64,000 bases of DNA from Bacillota bacterium (GTDB taxonomy: Bacteria; Bacillota; Clostridia; Lachnospirales; Lachnospiraceae), in contig JAEZJV010000068.1 in the NCBI GenBank assembly GCA_023415635.1, forward strand, positions 129,900 to 193,899, in the 5' to 3' direction. Shown here piece after piece: positions 1 through 8,955 of this stretch. The notes beneath the pieces are model-generated. The model worked only from the letters and a program-made list of their open reading frames with translations, did not search any database and was not told where the DNA came from. Numbering within the stretch: position 1 is the first letter of the stretch; every line of letters begins with the position of its first letter. The translations under genes and the position numbers were made by a program.

Positions 1-51
1 TAATATTTACATTTTCATAGAATCAAATCAATAATATTCTCCTTTGTTATA

Positions 52-621
52 TCACATCTGAAGAAAAAATTTATGAATGCTCAAGTCTTTTGTTAATTCC
101 GGATGAAAGGAGGTAGCCAGCATATTACGCTGTCTTGCTGCAACCGATTGCCCATGAACGGTTGCCAATACCTCTACTCCTTCTGCCTGTTGAACAGACT
201 CAATGTAAGGCGCTCTGATAAAGGTCATGGGTATCCTGCCTAATCCATGAAAATGATCAACGGTATGGAAGCTTCCCAGCTGTCTTCCGTAAGCATTCCG
301 CCTTACCCTGATATCCATCGTTGCCAGATATCTGCTGCTATCATTGGATATTTCCTTGGCAAGCAGGATCATACCTGCGCAGGTGCCAAGAACCGGCATC
401 CCCTCTGCTATCATTTTTTTGATGATGGACATCATCTCAAGCTCGGACAGCAGCTTACCGATTACGGTACTTTCTCCACCAGGAAGAATCATGCCATCAT
501 AGCTGTACTGTAACAAATCTGATTTCTGCCGGATTTCCAATCCCTGTGCACCCAATGCTTCAATCGTCTTTTTATGCTCTGCAAATGCTCCCTGTAAAGC
601 CAATATTCCTATTCTCTTCAT
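52..621 (-). CDS. pdxT: PLP synthase glutaminase subunit PdxT
   Basis: Class I glutamine amidotransferase of the R5P-dependent vitamin B6 pathway. It releases ammonia from glutamine and passes it to PdxS in the cytosolic PLP synthase complex. At 189 aa it is full length for the family. The catalytic triad is visible: Cys81 in LGTCAGM, then His173 and Glu175 in SFHPE; the PGGES oxyanion segment lies at 47-51. The start lies 1 nt after the end of pdxS, so the two are co-transcribed and probably translationally coupled. Identity is certain from motifs and the pdxS neighbour. Confidence 0.97.
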   Translation of the reverse strand: MKRIGILALQGAFAEHKKTIEALGAQGLEIRQKSDLLQYSYDGMILPGGESTVIGKLLSELEMMSIIKKMIAEGMPVLGTCAGMILLAKEISNDSSRYLATMDIRVRRNAYGRQLGSFHTVDHFHGLGRIPMTFIRAPYIESVQQAEGVEVLATVHGQSVAARQRNMLATSFHPELTKDLSIHKFFLQM

Positions 622-622
622 G

Positions 623-1501
623 CTATATGCCTCTTTGAGCCATCAAAAGTTCAATCTCCTGTTCATTAATCCCGACCATTGCATCCCCTAAATCCTCCGA
701 TAATTCTGCTAAAAGCTTCGGGTCATTATAATTAGTTACTGCCAGAACAATTGCTCTTGCTCTCTTGGCAGGATTGCCTGATTTAAAAATTCCTGAGCCG
801 ACAAACACTCCTTCTGCACCCAGCTGCATCAAAAGAGCAGCATCAGCCGGAGTTGCAACTCCTCCCGCTGCAAAATTCACCACCGGAAGCCTGCCGGATT
901 GATGGACCGAACAAACAAGCTCATATGGAACCATCAGCTCCTTTGCTGCCTGGAACAGTTCATCCTCTCGCATAGTTACCAGTTGTCTGATCTGCTGCAT
1001 AATCTTTCGTAGATGTCTGACCGCCTGAACTACATCACCGGTACCAGGTTCCCCCTTAGTCCTGATCATGGATGCACCCTCATTGATCCGCCTGAGGGCT
1101 TCACCCAGATCCTTAGCACCACATACAAAGGGAACCTTGAATTCTGTTTTGTCAATATGAAAGTTATCATCCGCCGGGGATAATACCTCACTTTCATCAA
1201 TATAATCAATTTCTATCGCTTCCAGTATCTGTGCCTCTGCTATATGTCCGATTCTCACCTTTGCCATAACAGGAATGGTCACAGCTTCCTGAATTCCTCT
1301 GATCATCCTTGGGTCACTCATTCTGGATACCCCACCTGCAGCACGGATATCAGCAGGAATCCGCTCCAACGCCATTACTGCACAGGCACCTGCCTCTTGT
1401 GCTATTTTTGCCTGCTCCGGGGACGTTACATCCATGATGACCCCTCCCTTTAGCATCTGTGCCAAATTCTTATTCAGCTCATATCTTTCATTCATCTTCA
1501 T
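623..1501 (-). CDS. pdxS: PLP synthase subunit PdxS
   Basis: Synthase subunit that makes pyridoxal 5'-phosphate from ribose 5-phosphate, glyceraldehyde 3-phosphate and PdxT-derived ammonia; a (beta/alpha)8 barrel forming dodecamers. It is 292 aa, the usual length. The residues known from the family are at the expected numbers: Asp24 (IMDVT), Lys81 (MAKVRIGH) and Lys149 (RTKGEPGTG). The start is backed by an AAAAGGAGA site in the 9 bases upstream. It is first gene of a pdxS-pdxT operon, divergent from a MocR regulator that probably activates it. Confidence 0.98.
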   Translation of the reverse strand: MKMNERYELNKNLAQMLKGGVIMDVTSPEQAKIAQEAGACAVMALERIPADIRAAGGVSRMSDPRMIRGIQEAVTIPVMAKVRIGHIAEAQILEAIEIDYIDESEVLSPADDNFHIDKTEFKVPFVCGAKDLGEALRRINEGASMIRTKGEPGTGDVVQAVRHLRKIMQQIRQLVTMREDELFQAAKELMVPYELVCSVHQSGRLPVVNFAAGGVATPADAALLMQLGAEGVFVGSGIFKSGNPAKRARAIVLAVTNYNDPKLLAELSEDLGDAMVGINEQEIELLMAQRGI

Positions 1502-1543
1502 TCTCCTTTTTTATTTCGCTTGTTTTTGCTTGAAATATGCCTT

Positions 1544-1570
1544 ATTATATAACTTATCTGGTTATGTCAA
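1544..1570 (-). promoter_or_regulatory. Predicted pdxST promoter
   Basis: On the minus strand TTGACA (1565-1570) and TATAAT (1544-1549) are separated by only 15 bp. Both hexamers match sigma-A consensus but the spacer is short, which is typical of promoters that need an activator. It sits 43 bp upstream of pdxS. Confidence 0.6.
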
Positions 1571-1572
1571 AA

Positions 1573-1604
1573 GTATCAGTATCTGTAAACTTAATGGTAT
1601 CAGT
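1573..1604. promoter_or_regulatory. Candidate PdxR direct-repeat operator
   Basis: The octamer GTATCAGT occurs at 1573-1580 and again at 1597-1604, 24 bp apart in the same orientation, directly upstream of the pdxS -35 box. MocR/PdxR proteins are known to bind direct repeats upstream of pdxST. The assignment to PdxR is inferred from position and arrangement. Confidence 0.45.
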
Positions 1605-1641
1605 TTGTTTCCGGTACGCTAACTCAGTAAAAGGAGAACCT

Positions 1642-3057
1642 ATGGAATTAATTACACCCATACTTAAAACAGATAGTAAATTACCGATTTACCAGCAGCT
1701 GTACAGCTTTCTGAAAAAGGAAATTCAGGCCGGTACTATTTCCTGCGGCACAAAGCTGCCCTCGAAGCGTAAGCTGGCCTCCTATCTGGGTATCAGTATG
1801 AATACTATTCAGTCTGCATATGAACAGCTGATCGAGGAAGGATATATCAAGGCGATGGAGAAAAAAGGTTTTTTTGTGTGTCAGCTGGATCATCTTCAAC
1901 ATCTGACATTAACACCCTCAACGGAGTCACTGCCGACAAAAGGTCAGCAGACCTCACTCTACGATTTTTCCTTTCACGGAGTGGATATTCCGACCTTCCC
2001 GTTCACCATATGGCGTCGATTAATGAAAGAGGTAATCAATGAGTATGATCCGGAACTGCTTATTCCGGGAGATTCCCTCGGCTACGGCAATCTACGCAGA
2101 ACGATAGCTGCGTATCTGCACCAATCCAGAGGTGTAAATTGTTCAGAACATCAGGTAATTATCAGCTCAGGTACGGAAATGCTGTTTCAATCTCTGATAC
2201 AGCTCTTTGGCAAGGAATCTGTCTATGGAATCGAAAATCCCGGCTACGAAAAGCTAAATCAGCTTTTTTTCAGTAACCGGGCTAACTTCTGTTCCATACC
2301 GATTGACGATTGCGGTATGCAGCTTGAATATCTCCGAAACAGTAATGCCAATATCTTATGTATTACCCCTGCCCATCAATTCCCCTCTGGTCAGATAATG
2401 CCAATCAACAGACGTATCCAATTACTTAACTGGGCCAATCAGTCTACAGAGCGATATCTTATTGAAGATGATTATGACAGTGAATTTAAATACAGCGGAA
2501 AGCCGATACCTGCGTTGCAGGGTCTGGATATCAATGAAAAGGTAATCTATATGGGAAGCCTGTCAAAATCCCTATCCCCAACTTTACGTGTCAGTTATAT
2601 GGTTTTGCCCAATCATCTGATGGAACGATATCACGAGAATTTGTCCTATTTACTCTGTCCGGTTCCGATCTTCGAGCAGAAGGCCTTGTGTAGATTCATT
2701 GAAGAGGGCTATTTCGAACGACACCTAAATAAGATGCGAAATATTTACCGCAGAAAACGTGAGGTGCTGACTGATGCATTAATAAAGACCGACTGTCCGA
2801 TTACAATCCTAGGAGCCGACGCCGGTCTGCATCTCATGGTGACAATTGATAATCATATGTCAGAGGAGCAATTGATATCCAATGCTTTGAAGCAGGGAGT
2901 GAAGGTCTACGGCAGTTCAAAGTACTATTACGATAAAGCTTTTCTACCGAAACAACCGGCCATCATTCTGGGTTATGCCGTTATGTCAGAAGAAGAAATC
3001 AGAAAAACGATACCACGATTACTTGCTGCCTGGTTTCCGGAGCGGTTTTTGATATGA
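1642..3057 (+). CDS. pdxR: MocR-family regulator PdxR (GntR HTH + aminotransferase fold)
   Basis: Transcription regulator with an N-terminal GntR-type winged helix (about residues 10-80) and a fold-type I aminotransferase-like domain (about 110-471) that senses PLP. The PLP lysine is Lys309 in MGSLSKSLSP, with the usual IEDDYDSEF segment before it. In this family the protein activates pdxST when PLP is low and often represses itself. The ATG at 1642 is chosen over an upstream in-frame ATG at 1537 because AAGGAG lies at 1631-1636 and the extra 35 residues are not domain-like. It is divergent from pdxS. Confidence 0.9.
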   Translation: MELITPILKTDSKLPIYQQLYSFLKKEIQAGTISCGTKLPSKRKLASYLGISMNTIQSAYEQLIEEGYIKAMEKKGFFVCQLDHLQHLTLTPSTESLPTKGQQTSLYDFSFHGVDIPTFPFTIWRRLMKEVINEYDPELLIPGDSLGYGNLRRTIAAYLHQSRGVNCSEHQVIISSGTEMLFQSLIQLFGKESVYGIENPGYEKLNQLFFSNRANFCSIPIDDCGMQLEYLRNSNANILCITPAHQFPSGQIMPINRRIQLLNWANQSTERYLIEDDYDSEFKYSGKPIPALQGLDINEKVIYMGSLSKSLSPTLRVSYMVLPNHLMERYHENLSYLLCPVPIFEQKALCRFIEEGYFERHLNKMRNIYRRKREVLTDALIKTDCPITILGADAGLHLMVTIDNHMSEEQLISNALKQGVKVYGSSKYYYDKAFLPKQPAIILGYAVMSEEEIRKTIPRLLAAWFPERFLI

Positions 3058-3111
3058 AAGCTAATTACCCACCGGTCATTCAATACCGTCAAGGTCTGAT
3101 GAAGGTGAAAA

Positions 3112-3813
3112 TTAATACGGATAAGCTGAAGCACCGTTCAGTTCATTTCTGATGCTCCTCCAGTTAGGAAGAAAATGATCCATATATCCCTTAAATACAT
3201 AATTATGACTCTTTTCCAGCAGATGAACCAATTCATGTACCAGGACATACTCCAGACAATACTGCGGTCTTTTTGCAAGCTGCAGATTGAGACAGATAGC
3301 CTTCTTCTGTATATGACAGGTTCCCCATCGGGTCTTCATATCCCGTATACTGACGTAAGAGGCTTTGACCCCAAGCTGCTTCTCCCATTTGGTAAGCAGG
3401 AACGGAATATCCTGCTCCATGGCTCTCTTATACCAGGTGTGCAATAATTTTTTCCGCTGCTCCCTGGTATTAGTCTTCTTGATGTAGAGATGGACCTCCT
3501 CCCCTTCCACTACTATTCTGCCTCTTCCCTCTGTCTCCATCACAATCAGACGATATGACTTCCCCTGAAAATAGATTTCCTCACCGCTTATATATTCCAA
3601 CTCCTGGTGGATATGACGATGCTCCAATTTTTCCTGCTGTAGTCTTATCCAAGGAAGCTTAACCCGGATAAAATGTTCTATTTCATCCTCTCTCATCCGT
3701 ATCGGGGCCGATACAGATACCCTTCCGTCGGGAGGAAGTATACGTAAATACATATTTTTAATACGTTTTCTTTCTATGGTGACAGGAATACTGTCTATCA
3801 TAATCTGTATCAT
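3112..3813 (-). CDS. YgjP/DUF45-type zinc metallopeptidase
   Basis: M48-related YgjP-like (DUF45) protein of 233 aa. The zinc site is clear: His193, Glu194 and His197 in HELVH, with a further His203 six residues on, and the conserved RWGTC segment at 162-166. Substrate is unknown for the family. I place the start at the ATG at 3813, preceded by GGGAGA, rather than the GTG at 3828, which has no ribosome binding site. It follows the NYN-LOTUS gene after 17 bp, so they are probably co-transcribed. Confidence 0.85.
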   Translation of the reverse strand: MIQIMIDSIPVTIERKRIKNMYLRILPPDGRVSVSAPIRMREDEIEHFIRVKLPWIRLQQEKLEHRHIHQELEYISGEEIYFQGKSYRLIVMETEGRGRIVVEGEEVHLYIKKTNTREQRKKLLHTWYKRAMEQDIPFLLTKWEKQLGVKASYVSIRDMKTRWGTCHIQKKAICLNLQLAKRPQYCLEYVLVHELVHLLEKSHNYVFKGYMDHFLPNWRSIRNELNGASAYPY

Positions 3814-3830
3814 CGGGTCTCCCTGCACTA

Positions 3831-4679
3831 CTATGCTTTTTTCTTCCTATAGGTCCGCTTACGCTTCTCTAAGGGCTTTTCCTCCTGTGTCTTTACTGTA
3901 ATGCTGCCTTCTTTATCTGCTTTCAGCATGACCCACATTGAGCTTCCACCCTTTCCGTCCGACTTAATTTCAAGAAAATCGAATTTTCTTAAGAATTTGG
4001 ATAGCTTCGTATCTCCGTAATTACGGACATCAAAATCCGGATATCTTTTGACCAGTCTGCTTCCAAGCTCTCCCATATTCATTCTCTGGTCCGCTTCATC
4101 CACTTCATTCATCATCTTCAGGATGGCTGTTTTAATATTATCCAAATCCGTATTATCCTTTTTCATTTCTGAAGCTGTCTTATTCTCTTCTTTTTCTTTA
4201 TTTTCTACCTGCTGTCCTTCTAATTCCATGCTCTTCTTCTCAGCTTCTGCCAGTACGTCCAGATATTTAAATTGGTTGCAGGCAGCAATAAAGGGCTTCG
4301 GTGTCTTCCTTTCCCCCATACCCACGACCAGCATTCCCGATTCACGAAGGCGGGATGCCAGTTTCGTAAAATCACTGTCACTGGAAACGATACAAAAGCC
4401 CTCGACATTACCGGAGTACAAAATATCCATTGCATCTATTATCATGGCGGAATCCGTGGCATTTTTCCCTACCGTATAGCCGTACTGCTGTACCGGTGTG
4501 ACTGAATTCTCTAGCAGGACATCCTTCCAGGATACAGTTCCTTGCCTTGTCCAATCCCCATAGATACGTTTATACGTAGCAACTCCATAATTAGTGATCT
4601 CATCCAGTATATACTTGATATATTTCGCGGATACATTATCCGCATCGATTAAGACCGCAAAACGCTTCTCTTCCAGCAT
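3831..4679 (-). CDS. NYN-domain (LabA/DUF88) protein with OST-HTH/LOTUS domain
   Basis: Predicted RNA-binding protein or ribonuclease. Residues 5-140 are a PIN-like NYN domain with acidic residues in IDADN (Asp12, Asp14), Asp76 (NATDS) and SSDSDF (Asp101, Asp103). Residues about 175-255 resemble an OST-HTH/LOTUS RNA-binding domain, and the end is a Lys/Arg-rich tail. NYN-LOTUS architecture is known in bacteria but the targets are not. The ATG at 4679 is chosen because GGAGG lies six bases upstream; the in-frame extension to 4739 lacks a site. RNase activity is inferred from the conserved acidic residues. Confidence 0.8.
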   Translation of the reverse strand: MLEEKRFAVLIDADNVSAKYIKYILDEITNYGVATYKRIYGDWTRQGTVSWKDVLLENSVTPVQQYGYTVGKNATDSAMIIDAMDILYSGNVEGFCIVSSDSDFTKLASRLRESGMLVVGMGERKTPKPFIAACNQFKYLDVLAEAEKKSMELEGQQVENKEKEENKTASEMKKDNTDLDNIKTAILKMMNEVDEADQRMNMGELGSRLVKRYPDFDVRNYGDTKLSKFLRKFDFLEIKSDGKGGSSMWVMLKADKEGSITVKTQEEKPLEKRKRTYRKKKA

Positions 4680-4757
4680 ATCTTTCCTCCGTCCGATATT
4701 TTTCGTTCTATTGACTTTATTACCAGAAGGTGCTTTCACTCTTCAGGGCAGAATATA

Positions 4758-6938
4758 TTAGTATTCCTTTTTTAATACCTTTTCAATAAAGACCCTGACT
4801 AATTCAACATCAAATTCCAACCCGGCATTTCTCTTTAATTCCCGAATTGCATCCTCAGGGCTCATTTTCTTTCGGTAAGAATATTCTCCGGTCATATTCT
4901 CATAGGCCTCTGCGATATGCAGGATCTTTGCCTTTCGTGGGATATCTTCACCGCTAAGCCCATAGGGATATCCCTTTCTGTCAATCCTTTCATGGTGCGC
5001 CAGAACATACTCTGCAAGCTCAGCGAATTCATTCACAGAACGCAGGATATGGTAGCCGATCTCAGGATGCCGCTTGATTTCCTGCCATTCTTCCTCTGTC
5101 AATTCCTCTGTTTTGTTCAGAATATCCGGATTAATTCCTATCTTACCAATATCATGTAAAAGCCCGGTTAATCCAAGTTCATTGACATCATCCGCGTCCA
5201 TACCGAGTGCCGTACCCAATTCCCTGCATAATACACTGACATTTTCGCAGTGCTTTTGTTCCCATTTACATTTCTCATAGAGGCTCTGGGAAATCAGCTT
5301 AATCGTTTCACTTTTATAGCTCTTACCCTCGAGCATTTTACGGCGATACATAGCATCTTCTGCCTGCTTATAGATATCGTCAAATTCCTCAGTCAGTAAA
5401 TATTTCGTCTTCCAGCCAAAGGATACGGAAAGTCTGACATTATCCACCATGGTATTCGACATAATATCCTGTATACGATTTACGATTTTTTCTGCCTGCA
5501 GTGAATTAGTCCTCTGAAGAAGAAGGATGAACTCATCTCCGCCGATACGGGCGATTACATCTCCTAAGCGACATTCTCTCTTCAATATTTCCGCGATGGC
5601 AACCAGCATCCGATCACCAAATACATGACCAAAGGCATCATTGGTCAGCTTCAGACCGTTGACATCTGCCATAACCAGGGTAACGGGATAACATTTCTCT
5701 GAATTGATATTCTTTAGTTCTTCCTCATAATAACGGCGATTATATAATCCCGTTAATTGATCATGATAGCTTAAATACAGGACCTCTTTCTCGTATTGTT
5801 TTCTACTCTCGATATTTCTTATGATCCCGACAATTTCAACTTCATTGCTCTGGTTGAGTCTGAGCCGTGCCGATATCTCACACCAGATGCGTTCACCGTT
5901 CTTACACAAAATACGAGTCTCTATGATGGTGCTTTTCATCGTATCCGGATTATTTCGATAATCCTTCAACGCATCGTTAAATGCATCAAGAACGACAGGA
6001 TAATACTCCGGATCTACCACATCCTCCAAGGACTGCTCCATCGACTCCTCTACCGTATATCCACGAAGCATCTGTATTGTAGGACTAACAAAGGTTAAGC
6101 ATTTGGATGTAAGATTATATACCCAGATTGCATCTGAGGTTGTTTCTGTCAACAAGCGGTACTTCGATTCACTCATCCGAAGCGTTTCCTCGTCTTCTTT
6201 TCGTTTTGTGATATCAATCCCGATGCCCAGTGTCCCAAGGACACTTCCATCCTCCTCATATAATCTTGTTTTTACTGTTTCGATGATATGCTTTTTCCCA
6301 TCCTTAAATGTTATTTCTTCCTCATAGCAGCCCTGTAATCCACGTTCCAGTACATCCTCATCGGTTAGTCCTGATAGAAGAATTTCTTCCTTAGTCATGG
6401 CATAATTATCCAAAATATATTTATTATAGAAATTCGGCTCTTCGCCGGGATAATAAATATAGATACTGACCGGTGCATGATCCATAATCGTCTGTAGCAA
6501 TGTATTATTTCTCTTTAAAGACTGCTCAAGCTCAAGCCGGTCTGAAATATCCCTGGCTGCACAACAGAAAAATTCTCCCTGAATATGACCCTTCAGCTCG
6601 ATACACCGATATTTTCCAGATTTTGATCTAAAGCGTACCGTATGATGGCATATCTCCTTTGTCCGTCCCAAATAGTCAATTAATTCAGCTACCTTATCTG
6701 CATCCTCAGGATGAACAAAATCATGAATGAAATGCATCTCGAGTTCTTCACAAGTAAAGCCGAGTACATTTTCCCATTCCTTATTTACCTTGACCAGCCT
6801 TCCGGACCTATCAGCGATAAACAACAGCTCCAGGTTCAATTTAAAAAAATTCTCATAAATATCCAACCGATTGATTTCTGAAATGATATCCTTCATGTTT
6901 TCCGTTGAATTTCCGTTGATCATTTTCTTATTATCCAT
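4758..6938 (-). CDS. Soluble PAS-PAS-PAS-GGDEF-HD-GYP c-di-GMP signalling protein
   Basis: A 726-aa cytosolic sensor. Three PAS domains (about 30-140, 145-250, 255-385) are followed by a GGDEF diguanylate cyclase domain (385-545; intact GGDEF at 466-470) and an HD-GYP phosphodiesterase domain (550-726). HD-GYP residues present are HD 595-596, HPEIG 624-628, HHE 648-650 and GYP 656-658. Both catalytic halves look active, so it may make or break c-di-GMP depending on the PAS signal. No membrane segment is seen. It has its own promoter (7005-7032). Confidence 0.92.
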   Translation of the reverse strand: MDNKKMINGNSTENMKDIISEINRLDIYENFFKLNLELLFIADRSGRLVKVNKEWENVLGFTCEELEMHFIHDFVHPEDADKVAELIDYLGRTKEICHHTVRFRSKSGKYRCIELKGHIQGEFFCCAARDISDRLELEQSLKRNNTLLQTIMDHAPVSIYIYYPGEEPNFYNKYILDNYAMTKEEILLSGLTDEDVLERGLQGCYEEEITFKDGKKHIIETVKTRLYEEDGSVLGTLGIGIDITKRKEDEETLRMSESKYRLLTETTSDAIWVYNLTSKCLTFVSPTIQMLRGYTVEESMEQSLEDVVDPEYYPVVLDAFNDALKDYRNNPDTMKSTIIETRILCKNGERIWCEISARLRLNQSNEVEIVGIIRNIESRKQYEKEVLYLSYHDQLTGLYNRRYYEEELKNINSEKCYPVTLVMADVNGLKLTNDAFGHVFGDRMLVAIAEILKRECRLGDVIARIGGDEFILLLQRTNSLQAEKIVNRIQDIMSNTMVDNVRLSVSFGWKTKYLLTEEFDDIYKQAEDAMYRRKMLEGKSYKSETIKLISQSLYEKCKWEQKHCENVSVLCRELGTALGMDADDVNELGLTGLLHDIGKIGINPDILNKTEELTEEEWQEIKRHPEIGYHILRSVNEFAELAEYVLAHHERIDRKGYPYGLSGEDIPRKAKILHIAEAYENMTGEYSYRKKMSPEDAIRELKRNAGLEFDVELVRVFIEKVLKKEY

Positions 6939-7004
6939 ACAGCACCTCTCTGACTGGAAATGGATTAATCTGCTTATCTTTGGTTAATAACTGCTTCTAC
7001 TCTT

Positions 7005-7032
7005 ATTATACCTCTTCTTTCCCCTACTGCAA
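7005..7032 (-). promoter_or_regulatory. Predicted promoter of the GGDEF/HD-GYP gene
   Basis: Minus-strand TTGCAG (7027-7032), 16-bp spacer, TATAAT (7005-7010), 67 bp upstream of the start codon. Confidence 0.5.
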
Positions 7033-7098
7033 ATAAAAATATACCCCTCTGATTAGTATTCCCTAAAGTGGCAATACTGCTGACCAGGAGGTGTATTT

Positions 7099-7461
7099 AT
7101 GATTACATTTATCAAAGATGACAGTATAGGGATTATGAGAAAAAAGCTTATTCTATTGTATTTACTTAATGTCAGTGACATCCTGTTCACAATTTTCCTG
7201 CTACAAACCGGGTATTTTAAAGAGGTTAATGTTCTTATGGCAGCCGTTGTAAAAAATCCTGCCGTAAGTCTGATGCTCAAGCTCGTACTACCGGCATTCC
7301 TTCTATATTACATGTACCGTCAGCATCTTGCAGCGGAGGAGGACCAGAGGAAGGCATCCAATATTGCCGTGAACATATCCCTGTCCATCTACAGCTTTGT
7401 GAACATAACCCACTTAATCTGGCTTGCGTTACTTCCGTTTCTGCTTTACCATCCCCTATAA
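7099..7461 (+). CDS. Small membrane protein, DUF5658-like
   Basis: 120 aa with three or four hydrophobic segments (about 16-38, 50-72, 85-105 and 105-118). The pattern LNVSDILFT followed by G and EVN resembles DUF5658 family proteins of unknown function. An AGGAGGTG site precedes the ATG. It is the only plus-strand gene between two minus-strand neighbours and is probably monocistronic. Function unknown. Confidence 0.7.
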   Translation: MITFIKDDSIGIMRKKLILLYLLNVSDILFTIFLLQTGYFKEVNVLMAAVVKNPAVSLMLKLVLPAFLLYYMYRQHLAAEEDQRKASNIAVNISLSIYSFVNITHLIWLALLPFLLYHPL

Positions 7462-7468
7462 TTTCCTC

Positions 7469-8185
7469 TTATCTAAGCCCCGGAAGCTTCCGAATAATTG
7501 TAAGCAGCTCCTCAAAGCTTCCCTGCTTAAGTCCGGAAATATCCACACCCTCAGGGCAGATCAGACAATCCTTCAACAAAAAGGTCTCCATACCAAGCTC
7601 TGCGGCACACATATCCTCCAATACATCATTTCCTACCATGATACATTCGGACGGCTGCTTGCCGCGCAGACGAAGGAGCTCCTTATAATATTCCAGATTA
7701 GGCTTACAGTAAGAGCTGTTCTCATATGTGGTGATATGATCAAAGTCCTTGGGATAAAGTCCTGCCCAGCCAAGCCTTTTGTAGGTCGCAACCTTCGGAA
7801 ATAAAGGATTGGTTGCAAGAATCAATGTATACCCTTTCTCCTTCAGCAGCCTGATGCATTCCGGTGCCAGCGGATGGCTTGAGGTTGTAGCTCTTGCAGC
7901 TTCGAATTCATTTCTGTAGAAATCATCGAAATTTTCCTCCAGCTCTCTGGCTTTTTCTCCCATGGTTGCACAGAACACATTCCAGAAACGCTGCTCATTG
8001 CTCATAGTTCCGTCATTTTCTATCATTGCCTTGGTCCCAATCCACACAGCCTTCATCATTTCCTGCGGATCATACCCGAGGGGTATAAATTTCTTGGACA
8101 GTGCTTTAAAATACGTATTGATAAAGTGCTCCTGATCCGGCATGGGCAACAGGGTACCATCCAGATCAAAAATAAATGTATTCAC
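7469..8185 (-). CDS. HAD-superfamily hydrolase
   Basis: 238 aa haloacid dehalogenase-type phosphatase. Motif I is FDLDGTL (nucleophile Asp7, acid/base Asp9). Motif II is the LILATNP threonine, motif III a lysine near KPNLEYY, and motif IV the acidic VGNDVLED. An alpha-helical cap lies at about 20-90. Substrate cannot be told. The start is GTG at 8185 with GGAGG upstream. Its 3' end meets the DUF5658-like gene tail to tail, 7 bp apart. Confidence 0.9.
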   Translation of the reverse strand: MNTFIFDLDGTLLPMPDQEHFINTYFKALSKKFIPLGYDPQEMMKAVWIGTKAMIENDGTMSNEQRFWNVFCATMGEKARELEENFDDFYRNEFEAARATTSSHPLAPECIRLLKEKGYTLILATNPLFPKVATYKRLGWAGLYPKDFDHITTYENSSYCKPNLEYYKELLRLRGKQPSECIMVGNDVLEDMCAAELGMETFLLKDCLICPEGVDISGLKQGSFEELLTIIRKLPGLR

Positions 8186-8284
8186 TTATATTCCTCCATC
8201 CTTTCGTCTTTCAATCATGTTACCAAACATCTCTTAATAAAGCAATCCATAAGATGAAAACAGAGGGTATTATAGAGGTATGGT

Positions 8285-8896
8285 CTATCTATTTCTCTTC
8301 TTCCTTTTGTAGGTTCTTCCTTCCATTGCTTTTGTCTTTATATATTCCTTGACATTACTGCGGCAGGCATAGATAATGACAATGGCATATCCCAAAGAAA
8401 AAATAACCAAACGCAATGGAAAGTCAGCAAAGAACAATTCCAAAGGAAATACCAGAATGGCAAACAGGCCGGTAACTGTATATCTTCTGATAAAGGGATA
8501 AAATAGGATACAGGTTCCGAATAGAATGAGAATCAGCAGTGGCTCATAGGCTAATAGTGCCCCGAATATAGTCGACATCCCCTTTCCACCCCGGAATTTT
8601 AGCTGAAACGGAAAAACATGTCCGAGCAAAACCATAAGAATACAGGACAGGACAACCCAGTCCTGTGTATAAAATATGCGGCATAAGAATACTGTAAGCA
8701 CACCTTTTAAAGCATCTCCGAGAAAGGTAAAGATAAAGCCCTTTCTTCCGGCAATACGACTTACATTCATAGCACCGGTGACACCCGTACCTGTCTCTCT
8801 GATATCTTGGTGATAGAACCGCTTTGCAAAATAATATCCGGTATTAAAGCATCCCAGCAGATAACTGAATACAATAAGAATATAATCTCTCGTCAT
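8285..8896 (-). CDS. PlsY-like glycerol-3-phosphate acyltransferase family protein
   Basis: 203 aa polytopic membrane protein of the PlsY family, which transfers acyl groups from acyl-phosphate to glycerol 3-phosphate. Motif 1 (LLGCFNTGYYFAK) and motif 3 (GHVFPFQLKFRGGKG) are recognisable. Motif 2, normally GSGNxGATN, reads GTGVTGAMN, so the central Asn is Val and the Thr is Met. This may be a divergent paralogue rather than the housekeeping enzyme. It is alone, 59 bp downstream of the DUF6179-like gene. Confidence 0.8.
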   Translation of the reverse strand: MTRDYILIVFSYLLGCFNTGYYFAKRFYHQDIRETGTGVTGAMNVSRIAGRKGFIFTFLGDALKGVLTVFLCRIFYTQDWVVLSCILMVLLGHVFPFQLKFRGGKGMSTIFGALLAYEPLLILILFGTCILFYPFIRRYTVTGLFAILVFPLELFFADFPLRLVIFSLGYAIVIIYACRSNVKEYIKTKAMEGRTYKRKKRNR

Positions 8897-8955
8897 ATGG
8901 AGTTCTTTCCTTTCACCATCTGCCTTTCCCTCCTATCTTACTAATTTTATAAGCC

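Noticed and set aside
1537..1641. 35-residue N-terminal extension of PdxR
   Set aside because: It would run across the operator and promoter region; the ATG at 1642 has AAGGAG at the right distance.
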